From positions 209,939 through 273,938 of the forward strand of contig JASEFN010000003.1 of assembly GCA_030018355.1 (NCBI GenBank): DNA of 64,000 nt. Reading direction: 5' to 3'. Source of the DNA: Caldisericia bacterium. Its GTDB lineage: Bacteria; Caldisericota; Caldisericia; B22-G15. Both the position numbers and the translations under genes were made by a program. How positions within the stretch are numbered: the first letter of the stretch is position 1; each line of letters begins with the position of its first letter. Under the pieces are notes generated by a model that was not told the origin of the DNA, ran no database searches, and worked only from the letters and a program-made list of their open reading frames with translations. Below, in pieces: positions 8,261 through 14,914 of the stretch.

Positions 8261-8762
8261 AAAGTATCGAAAAAGCAGTTTTTAAATCTTCTATTTCTCC
8301 TTTAAGAATGAGTTTATATGCTTCTTCTATTGTTAAAAAAACTACTTTTTCTATTTCTCCTTCATGTTTAAATTTATCTGAAACAAAATATGAATTTTTA
8401 CATAAAAAAATATGTATTATTTCATTTGAAAAACCAGGAGAAGAGGCAAATGAGCCTATTTTTTCAAAATCTCCTGAAAATCCAGTTTCTTCTAAAAGTT
8501 CTCTTTTAGCACATTCAAGAGGGTCCTCACCCTTTTTTAATTTACCTGCTGGAATTTCTAAAAGAATTTTTTCAAGAGGAGATCTAAATTGCTTTACAAG
8601 TATCAAGTTTTTTTCTTTCGTTATAGGAATAATTCCTACTGCCCCTGGATGAAGAACAATTTCTCTAAATGACTCTTTTGTATCATTTACTAAAATTTTC
8701 CTTTGAATGACTTTTATCAGTTTTCCATCAAATACTATATCTTCTTTTATCTTTTTTTCCAT
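8232..8762 (-). CDS. Nudix hydrolase, ADP-ribose pyrophosphatase-like
   Basis: This 176-residue protein has a complete Nudix box, G-x5-E-x7-REL-x-EE-x-GF, starting at GKLKKGEDP around residue 73 and ending EETGF. That motif binds Mg2+ and cleaves nucleoside diphosphates linked to another group. The preceding IPAG and the N-terminal strand pair match ADP-ribose/ADP-sugar pyrophosphatases (NudF-like). The start overlaps the stop of the peptidase gene upstream (TAATG), implying translational coupling. It may clear ADP-ribose, but the substrate is inferred from family only. Confidence 0.88.
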   Translation of the reverse strand: MEKKIKEDIVFDGKLIKVIQRKILVNDTKESFREIVLHPGAVGIIPITKEKNLILVKQFRSPLEKILLEIPAGKLKKGEDPLECAKRELLEETGFSGDFEKIGSFASSPGFSNEIIHIFLCKNSYFVSDKFKHEGEIEKVVFLTIEEAYKLILKGEIEDLKTAFSILYAYENIRSI

Positions 8763-9841
8763 TAATTCTCGAAGTAGAAATCGATTATTCTTTCAACAAC
8801 ATCAATACTCTTCATTAAATCTTCAATTCTTATATACTCTTCCTTTGTATGAACATTCATCATTCCACAAGAAAGAACTATAGTTTTTATTCCTTTTTCA
8901 TGAAATATATTTGAATCAGAACCACCCATTGTAGGTCTTACGATTGGCTTTATGTTTAAAGAATCAAAGACTCTTTTTATTAAAACAATCAATTTATCAT
9001 CTTCAGAAAACTTGTATCCATTATATTCTCTATTTAAATAGTAATCTAATTTTCCTCCTCCTCCTTTTTCTGTCTCTTCAATAAATATTTTTATAATTTC
9101 ATCTGTTAATTTTAAAAGTTTGTTTTCGTCTCTACTTCTTGCTTCACCATGAACTTCAACAAAATCTGGAACAACATTTGTTGCATTTCCACCCTTAATA
9201 ATTCCTATATTTGCAGTAGTCTCTTCATCAATTTTTCCTAATTTAATTCTTCCTATTGCTCTTGATGCAAGCAGTATTGCATTTATTCCTTTTTCTGGCT
9301 CTGCTCCAGCATGTGATGCTTTTCCATAAATAAAAAATTTAAAAGTATTATGATATGGAGACTCACTAACAATTTCACCAGGAGGATTATGCATATCAAA
9401 AACAAATCCCTCTTTTGCATCTATATAGGAAAGATTAACATTCTTTGCCCCTTTAAGTCCTGTTTCTTCTTCAACAGTTAAGACTATATCAACAACTCCA
9501 TTGAGTTTATCTTTTTTCCTTTTTACGCCTTCAAGAATTGCAATTACACCAGATTTATCATCTGCACCTAAAATTGTTTTTCCGTCTGTTTTAATTATTC
9601 CATTTTCAATAATTACATTTATAGAATCACCATCAATAGGGACTGTATCTATGTGAGCATTAAGTAAAAGTGCTTTGTTCCCTTTACCAACTTTAAGATA
9701 CATATTTCCCAAGTCATCAATTTTCCATTCACCAAGATCTTTATAAAGTGTAAGTATCTTTTCTCTTACCTTTTCCTCATGACCAGAAGGAGAAGGAATT
9801 TTACAAAGTTCAATGAAATTTTTTATTGCATTATCCATCAT
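8762..9841 (-). CDS. M20-family dipeptidase/tripeptidase (PepT-like)
   Basis: This 359-residue zinc exopeptidase resembles the PepT-like branch of M20 peptidases. Metal-binding and catalytic landmarks are in order: HIDTVP (His and Asp, about 62-67), GADDKSG (about 96-102), the general-base pair EEETG (about 125-129), D in VFDMH (about 149) and the final His in NVHTKEE (about 331). The dimerisation-domain segment KASHAGAEPE is at about residues 173-182. It should act in the cytoplasm on small peptides. It overlaps the coiled-coil gene upstream by 4 bp and the Nudix gene downstream by 1 bp. Either of two adjacent ATG codons could be the start. Confidence 0.9.
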   Translation of the reverse strand: MMDNAIKNFIELCKIPSPSGHEEKVREKILTLYKDLGEWKIDDLGNMYLKVGKGNKALLLNAHIDTVPIDGDSINVIIENGIIKTDGKTILGADDKSGVIAILEGVKRKKDKLNGVVDIVLTVEEETGLKGAKNVNLSYIDAKEGFVFDMHNPPGEIVSESPYHNTFKFFIYGKASHAGAEPEKGINAILLASRAIGRIKLGKIDEETTANIGIIKGGNATNVVPDFVEVHGEARSRDENKLLKLTDEIIKIFIEETEKGGGGKLDYYLNREYNGYKFSEDDKLIVLIKRVFDSLNIKPIVRPTMGGSDSNIFHEKGIKTIVLSCGMMNVHTKEEYIRIEDLMKSIDVVERIIDFYFEN

Positions 9842-10200
9842 TGACCACTCTCTTCTTTAACTTCTTTTTTCACCTCTTCTTCTATTTTTTTAACCTCCTC
9901 CTCTTTAATGCCTTTTTGAGATCTTATTTTTTCAATCTCTTCTTCTTTTTCTTTTATTTCATTCTCTATTTTTTTGATCTCCTCAAAAATTGATTGAACT
10001 GCCTCAAAAATTTCATCTTTTGATTTTCCTTGCTTGTATAAATCATAAACTTTTGTTCCAAGTTCCTTTAATTTTCCTCCTTTTTTACCTTCTAAAACAA
10101 GAATTGAACCTTTTAAATTTGCAATTTCAGCAAACTCTTTTGTTTTTTCTGCACTTACCTTTAATCCCTTTTTAATTTTTTCCCAAAATGATCCATTCAT
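9838..10200 (-). CDS. Small coiled-coil protein
   Basis: I do not recognise a named family with certainty. The 120-residue protein begins with an amphipathic segment (SFWEKIKKGLKVSAEKTKEF) resembling the N-terminus of small helical proteins often paired with a zinc ribbon. Here no cysteines follow. Residues about 70-118 are almost entirely Glu/Lys/Ile heptads, predicting a long charged coiled coil. GGAGG lies upstream at good spacing. Its stop overlaps the peptidase start by 4 bp, so the two are co-translated. A structural or scaffold role is possible but not shown. Confidence 0.75.
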   Translation of the reverse strand: MNGSFWEKIKKGLKVSAEKTKEFAEIANLKGSILVLEGKKGGKLKELGTKVYDLYKQGKSKDEIFEAVQSIFEEIKKIENEIKEKEEEIEKIRSQKGIKEEEVKKIEEEVKKEVKEESGQ

Positions 10201-10224
10201 CTTTTTTACCTCCTTTTAATATAT

Positions 10225-11454
10225 TTAAAATTTAACATGTTTTCTTATATCATTTATATCAAGATTTATATAATTTGGTTCACCTGTACTTTTAATTGCA
10301 GATTCAATATCTTTTAATCCATTACCTGAAACTATTACAACAATTTTTTCGTTTTCATCTATTTTTCCTTCTTTTTTCATTTTAATTAAGCCAGCAAGGG
10401 GTGTTACGCCAGCAGGTTCACCAAATATGCCTGTAAGTTTTCCAAGAAGTGGTATTGCACTAAGAATTTCTTCATCAGAAACAGAAATAAAATTTCCATT
10501 ATATTCTCTTGCAAGTTTCAAGGCCATATTTCCATTTCTTGGATATCCTACACATATTGAATCTGCGACTGTTTTTGGATTATCAATTGGTTCAACTCTC
10601 TCTTTATTTTCAATAAATGCTTTAACAATAGGAGATGCACCCTCTGCTTGTACCCCAATTACTTGAGGAATTTTATTAATCAAGTTTAATTTATATAAAT
10701 CATAAAAACCTTTATAAACTCCACTATAAATAACTCCATCACCAACAGAAACAAAAATTTTATCTGGCACTTCAAAATTCATTTGTTCCCATATTTCAAA
10801 AGAGACACTTTTCTTACCTTCAATTGTATATGGATTATAAGCGGTATTTCTATTATACCAGCCAAACTCATCACTTGCTTTAATGCAAAGATCAAAACAT
10901 TCATCATAACTTCCCTTTACAGCAAAAACATTTGCACCAAAAGCAAGAAGTTGTGCAATTTTTGCTTTTGGAGCAGTTTCTGGAACAAAAATATATGTTT
11001 TTATTCCAACACTTGCTGCAATTCCTGCAAGAGATGATGCTGCATTTCCTGTTGATGCTGTTGTAATTGAGTTAAACCCAAGTTCCATTGCTTTTTTAAC
11101 AACTATAAAAGATGCTCTATCTTTAAAGGAGGCTGTTGGGTTTCTACCGTCATCTTTAATCAATAAGTTGTTAAGTTTAAGATATTCATTTAATCTTTTT
11201 GATTTATAAAGTGGAGTCATTCCAACATTTAGAGGTGGAGAGTTTTGTATATCTTCTATTGGAAAAAGTTCATGGTATCTTAAAATATTGTTTGGTCTAT
11301 CTTTTAAGTTTTCTTTTTTGAAGTTTAAATTTTTATAATCAAGTTCTACAAAAAGAATTCCATCTTTTCCGCACTTTGGGCAAGTATATTTTACTTCACT
11401 TTCTTCATATTCACTTCCGCAAAGAATACATTTTAAAAATTTAATTTTTTTCAT
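10225..11454 (-). CDS. thrC: Threonine synthase
   Basis: The enzyme converts O-phosphohomoserine to threonine using pyridoxal phosphate. The 409-residue chain has an N-terminal zinc-ribbon-like segment (CILCG near residue 10 and CPKCG near 25) found in the archaeal-type/short bacterial branch. The PLP lysine lies in NPTASFKDRAS near residue 112. The phosphate-binding loop STGNAASS lies near 140, and GNGLKD near the C-terminus. A TATAAT box ends 6 bases before the ATG, so the transcript may be leaderless. The start lies 7 bases after the MFS stop. Confidence 0.93.
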   Translation of the reverse strand: MKKIKFLKCILCGSEYEESEVKYTCPKCGKDGILFVELDYKNLNFKKENLKDRPNNILRYHELFPIEDIQNSPPLNVGMTPLYKSKRLNEYLKLNNLLIKDDGRNPTASFKDRASFIVVKKAMELGFNSITTASTGNAASSLAGIAASVGIKTYIFVPETAPKAKIAQLLAFGANVFAVKGSYDECFDLCIKASDEFGWYNRNTAYNPYTIEGKKSVSFEIWEQMNFEVPDKIFVSVGDGVIYSGVYKGFYDLYKLNLINKIPQVIGVQAEGASPIVKAFIENKERVEPIDNPKTVADSICVGYPRNGNMALKLAREYNGNFISVSDEEILSAIPLLGKLTGIFGEPAGVTPLAGLIKMKKEGKIDENEKIVVIVSGNGLKDIESAIKSTGEPNYINLDINDIRKHVKF

Positions 11455-11460
11455 GATTTT

Positions 11461-11466
11461 ATTATA
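11461..11466 (-). promoter_or_regulatory. Candidate -10 box for a leaderless thrC transcript
   Basis: The minus strand reads TATAAT, then 6 bases, then the thrC ATG (11454). There is no Shine-Dalgarno. The box overlaps the MFS stop codon. The base composition makes chance TATAAT common, so confidence rests on the repeated geometry at gmk, rapZ and the uridine kinase gene. Confidence 0.5.
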
Positions 11467-12631
11467 ATACTAAAAACATTCCAATTGAAGCAATTATTCC
11501 CATAATTCCACCAAAAATAAATGTTGCTTGTGGAGAAATAAATTGCCAAAGTAAACCACCAATTAAAGATGCAGGGAAAAGTCCTATTCCAACGAGGGTT
11601 GCATGGAGTCCAATTAAACTACCTTTTATTTCATCTGGTGAAATATCTGCTACAAGGGCTTTCTCAACTCCCTCAGTAAAAGCAGAGTATAAACCATAAA
11701 TTGAAAATAGAATATATATAAGAAGAGTGCTTTTAGCGAATGCGTAAGAAAGGTAAACTATTCCATAAATTAAATAACCTATAACAATTATCCATTTTCT
11801 TCCAATTTTGTCAGATAATCTACCTAATGGATATGAAAAAAGTGCATAAGTTATATTGTAGACAAGATATAGAGAGAGAACTGAAATAATCGAAAATCCT
11901 ATACTTTTTGCTTTTAATAAAAGAAATTGATTTGATGAATTACCAAATGTAAAAATAAGAGTTATGAGAAGAAATCCCTTCAATTTTTTTGGTATAATTT
12001 TTAAATTTAAAATTAACTTTTTTCCAAGAGGCAACCCTTTCGCTGTCTCCTTAACAAAAAATAAAATAAATACACCCAAAATTCCAGGAATTATACTAAA
12101 TAAAATAATGTACCTAAAAATAGGTAAATAATTAGCAACAATATTCGCTCCTTTTTCAATTGATAAAAGTTCAAATCTTTTAATTAAATATAAAGAGATT
12201 AAAACACCAAAAAATGCACCAAGTGTATCCATAGTTCTATGTATTCCAAATGCTCTTCCTCTTCTTTCATTTACAGATTCTGCAATTAATGCATCTCTTG
12301 GAGCAGTTCTAATACCTTTACCTATTCTGTCAATAACTCTTCCTAAAAAAACTCCTCCCCAACTTTGGGCAAAATACATAAAAATTTTTCCAATTACTGA
12401 AAATGAATAACCAAAAATTGCAAGTGGTTTTCTTTTTTTAATGATATCTGATAAATTTCCTGAAAATACTTTAAGTAAACTTGCTAAACTTTCAGCAATT
12501 CCTTCAATTAAACCAATAATTTGAGGTCCTCCTCCAAGAGCAACAATATAAAGAGAGAGTAAAGGATAAAACATTTCTGTGCTAATGTCTACTAAAAAAG
12601 AGGTTAAGCCAGTTAAAATAACATTAAACAT
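11462..12631 (-). CDS. Major facilitator superfamily transporter
   Basis: This 389-residue protein has about 12 hydrophobic segments. MFS landmarks include the loop GNLSDIIKKRKPLA after helix 2 (about 58-71) and its counterpart GRLSDKIGRKWI in the second half. RIDRIGKGIRTAPRDALIAE after helix 4 (about 100-118) is typical of a subgroup annotated as drug-resistance or sugar-phosphate-like MFS carriers. It sits in the cytoplasmic membrane; the substrate is unknown. GGAGG precedes the ATG. thrC follows after 7 bases. Confidence 0.87.
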   Translation of the reverse strand: MFNVILTGLTSFLVDISTEMFYPLLSLYIVALGGGPQIIGLIEGIAESLASLLKVFSGNLSDIIKKRKPLAIFGYSFSVIGKIFMYFAQSWGGVFLGRVIDRIGKGIRTAPRDALIAESVNERRGRAFGIHRTMDTLGAFFGVLISLYLIKRFELLSIEKGANIVANYLPIFRYIILFSIIPGILGVFILFFVKETAKGLPLGKKLILNLKIIPKKLKGFLLITLIFTFGNSSNQFLLLKAKSIGFSIISVLSLYLVYNITYALFSYPLGRLSDKIGRKWIIVIGYLIYGIVYLSYAFAKSTLLIYILFSIYGLYSAFTEGVEKALVADISPDEIKGSLIGLHATLVGIGLFPASLIGGLLWQFISPQATFIFGGIMGIIASIGMFLVL

Positions 12632-12665
12632 AAAAACCTCCTAACTTTTTATCATTATTATTATT

Positions 12666-13517
12666 TTAGTCTAAAAAGTAAAAATCAATATATGATGATA
12701 TTGTATTAATTTCGATAAAAATTTTATTTTTCCCTCCTTCCAAATAGTATATATTATGGTTTTTCTTTTTAAATCCTAAATCAATTAAATTAGATGTTAT
12801 ATTTTTTGATTTTAAATTCAATTCTACATTATAAATTTTTCTTAAACCAATTTTAATAAAAGATGGTTTAACATTTATTTTTATGAATAATTCATTTTGA
12901 TTTTTTGGTAATTTTATTTCAATAAATGAAGACTCCGAATTTAAAAAAAACTCTTTTAATAAAATATTTGAAAAATCAAGTTCATAATTTAATGATTTAC
13001 CTTTTATATTTAAATTTAAAATTTTATTCTCATTAACAATTAAATTGTATTCATCAGAATTATTAATATATCTTTTTATAACATTTTGTAATAAAAAGTA
13101 ATTGGTTTTATCTTTTAAAATTTCACTGTATAGGTAAATCTTTTTATATGATGTATAATCAAAAATAAAATCTTCATTTATTTTTTCACCAAATATTTTA
13201 AAATATCCTGACTCAATTTTTAAATTTATATTTAAAAGTTTATTTAAACTCTCTTTTTTAAATGTCTCAGAAAATAAAATTCTTTTTTCAAGAAAATTTG
13301 GATAAATGTAAAAATAAAAAATGGTTGCTATTAAAGTTATTATAAGAAGAATGAATTTTCCTCTTTTTAAAATTGAATTTAAAATTAAATAAAAAGAGAA
13401 AATTAGTATAAGTTGAATTTTATAAATTTTAAAAAAACTTAACAAATCAATGGTTATAAAAAAATAAAAAATTATAAAAATGAAAATAAAAAAGATTATT
13501 AATTTAATTTTTTTCAC
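12666..13517 (-). CDS. Unrecognised membrane-anchored protein
   Basis: I recognise no family. The 283-residue protein has three hydrophobic helices in the first 75 residues, rich in Ile/Phe, followed by about 200 residues of beta-rich soluble sequence with much Lys, Asn, Ile and Glu (for example NIKGKSLNYELDFSNILL). That layout suggests an exported or periplasm-facing domain on a membrane anchor. The first ATG overlaps the stop of the GTPase gene by 4 bp, so it is probably translated with it. Codon use matches its neighbours, and there is no sign of decay. Confidence 0.7.
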   Translation of the reverse strand: MKKIKLIIFFIFIFIIFYFFITIDLLSFFKIYKIQLILIFSFYLILNSILKRGKFILLIITLIATIFYFYIYPNFLEKRILFSETFKKESLNKLLNINLKIESGYFKIFGEKINEDFIFDYTSYKKIYLYSEILKDKTNYFLLQNVIKRYINNSDEYNLIVNENKILNLNIKGKSLNYELDFSNILLKEFFLNSESSFIEIKLPKNQNELFIKINVKPSFIKIGLRKIYNVELNLKSKNITSNLIDLGFKKKNHNIYYLEGGKNKIFIEINTISSYIDFYFLD

Positions 13518-14497
13518 TTCGTATGGAACTCAACAATGTCTTTATCTTGTAATATATAATCTCTATTTACTTGTTGACCTTCAAATCTACTTGAGCCCCA
13601 AAGTCGAGCATATTTTAAATTTTTTGCAATCTCTTTATGTAATTTATAAGCAGCATCTAAAACAGTTGATCCCTTTTTTAAAATTAGCGGATCTGTCATA
13701 TCAGGTGGTTTACCAGGTTCTTTTGTATAAACTCTTATAATATTTAATCCTTCAAAGATTTTTTTCATAACAACTTCAATATTTATTATTGATTCACATG
13801 ACCCAAAAGTAATAGGAATAGAAGTATTTAAATTTTTTAAAATATTATCAATTTCATCTTGAGTTAATAAATCAGATTTATTAATAAAAATTAATCCTCT
13901 TTTATTTAATGGACCAAAGAGATGATCTTCGCTTAATCCCTCACCAAGAATTTTTATTCCTTTATCACTAAGAATTTTTAAAATTTTATCTAATTCTTCA
14001 TTTAAATTCATTTCAAATGATAAGACTATTAAAATAAGATCTGAATTTCTAATAATGTCAAAAATTGTATAATCACTATCTTGATCAATTGGTGGTAGAT
14101 CAATAAATTGAATTTTTATATCCTCAAAAGGAACCATACCCACAACGGGTGTTTTTGTTGTAAAAGGGTAATCCCCTATTTCAGATGGAACAGAGGATAG
14201 AAGATAAAAAAGTGTTGATTTTCCTGAATTTGGTGGACCAACAAGTGTAACTTGTCCTGCACCCTCTCTCTCAATATAAAAAGAACTTCTCTTACCTTTA
14301 TTTTTTCTTTGATATTCTAACTCTTCTTTTAATTTTGATATTTTTGCCTTAATCTCTGCTTGTAATTTATCTGTCCCTTTATGTTTTGGCATTATTGCAT
14401 ACATTTTTTTAAGAATTTCAATTTTTTCTTGAATTGTTTTTTTCTCTCTATATTCTCTTTCTAATTCATAAAATTGAGGTGGTAAATTAGCAGGCAT
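13514..14497 (-). CDS. OBG/DRG-family TGS GTPase
   Basis: A GTP-binding protein of the OBG-HflX-like/DRG type, about 327 residues. It starts MPANLPPQFYELE, the conserved N-terminus of this family, which fixes the start at 14497. A helical N-terminal region precedes the G domain: G1 GPPNSGKST (about 82-90), the switch tract YPFTTKTPV, G3 reading DLPP rather than DxxG, and G4 NKSD. The C-terminal 70 residues are a TGS domain (TKEPGKPPDMTDPLIL onward), which in relatives contacts RNA or ribosomes. The ATG is 8 bases from the encoded CCA of tRNA-Ser, with no Shine-Dalgarno, so it probably depends on the tRNA transcript. Confidence 0.87.
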   Translation of the reverse strand: MPANLPPQFYELEREYREKKTIQEKIEILKKMYAIMPKHKGTDKLQAEIKAKISKLKEELEYQRKNKGKRSSFYIEREGAGQVTLVGPPNSGKSTLFYLLSSVPSEIGDYPFTTKTPVVGMVPFEDIKIQFIDLPPIDQDSDYTIFDIIRNSDLILIVLSFEMNLNEELDKILKILSDKGIKILGEGLSEDHLFGPLNKRGLIFINKSDLLTQDEIDNILKNLNTSIPITFGSCESIINIEVVMKKIFEGLNIIRVYTKEPGKPPDMTDPLILKKGSTVLDAAYKLHKEIAKNLKYARLWGSSRFEGQQVNRDYILQDKDIVEFHTK

Positions 14498-14505
14498 ATA
14501 AAAAA

Positions 14506-14598
14506 TGGCGGATGGGGCGGGATTCGAACCCGCGAGGCAGGGTTTACCCACCTACCGCATTTCAAGTGCGGTGCCTTCAACCACTCGGCCACCCATCC
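14506..14598 (-). tRNA. tRNA-Ser (UGA)
   Basis: The minus-strand sequence folds as a class II tRNA. The acceptor is GGATGGG/CCCATCC with discriminator G and an encoded CCA. The D-loop region is GCCGAGTGGTTGAAGGC, the anticodon arm CCGCA-CTTGAAA-TGCGG gives anticodon TGA, and the T arm is GCGGG-TTCGAAT-CCCGC. A long variable arm (TAGGTGGGTAAACCCTGCCTC) lies between, as expected for serine. GC is about 63% by hand count against under 30% around it. No promoter is visible between ferredoxin and the tRNA. Confidence 0.97.
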
Positions 14599-14604
14599 AA
14601 ATTA

Positions 14605-14622
14605 GAGGGGATTTCTCCCCTC
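14605..14622 (-). terminator. Hairpin between ferredoxin and tRNA-Ser
   Basis: GAGGGG (14605-14610) and CCCCTC (14617-14622) form a 6-bp GC-rich stem 6 bases upstream of the tRNA 5' end. On the minus strand it is followed only by TAATTT, so termination would be weak. It could be a leaky terminator for ferredoxin or a processing site. Confidence 0.5.
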
Positions 14623-14635
14623 AAAAAATAAAAAA

Positions 14636-14833
14636 TTACTCCAATGTAATTGCTCCGGTTGGACAAGCGTCAACACAGAGCCCACATTCAATACATGCTT
14701 CTGGGTGAACAACATATGATTTTCTATTTTCACCTTCTCCTCTCATTTCAAAAACATTTGGATCTGCTGGACATACATTGTAACACTCTTCATCACCATT
14801 GCACTTCTCATGGTCAATAATTGGTCCAGGCAT
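14636..14833 (-). CDS. Ferredoxin, two iron-sulfur clusters with Asp in place of one Cys
   Basis: A 65-residue soluble electron carrier. The C-terminal site is canonical (C47, C50, C53, C57 in CIECGLCVDACP). The N-terminal site reads CNGDEECYNVCP: C11, D14, C17, C21, with Asp where the second cysteine of CxxCxxC should be. This matches the Asp-ligated type known from Pyrococcus ferredoxin, where the cluster is [4Fe-4S] with Asp or readily becomes [3Fe-4S]. A strong AGGAGG precedes the ATG, and an upstream TGATAAAAT could be an extended -10. It is the first gene of a leftward run that includes tRNA-Ser. Confidence 0.92.
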   Translation of the reverse strand: MPGPIIDHEKCNGDEECYNVCPADPNVFEMRGEGENRKSYVVHPEACIECGLCVDACPTGAITLE

Positions 14834-14857
14834 TATTCACCTCCTAAAAAATATCTA

Positions 14858-14887
14858 TTGTTATTTTATCATATTTTATAATATAAT
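14858..14887 (+). promoter_or_regulatory. Promoter of the histidine kinase operon
   Basis: TTGTTA (14858-14863), an 18-bp spacer and TATAAT (14882-14887), about 28 bases before the kinase ATG. The intergenic region is shared with the divergent ferredoxin gene. Confidence 0.55.
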
Positions 14888-14914
14888 TAAGAAAACTATT
14901 GATCTTTGAGGTTT

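Noticed and set aside
14498-14551. A longer GTPase starting inside tRNA-Ser
   Set aside because: The added residues are translated tRNA sequence; the family N-terminus MPANLPP begins at 14497.
14505-14708. A plus-strand open frame across tRNA-Ser and ferredoxin
   Set aside because: Fully explained by the tRNA and ferredoxin on the other strand.
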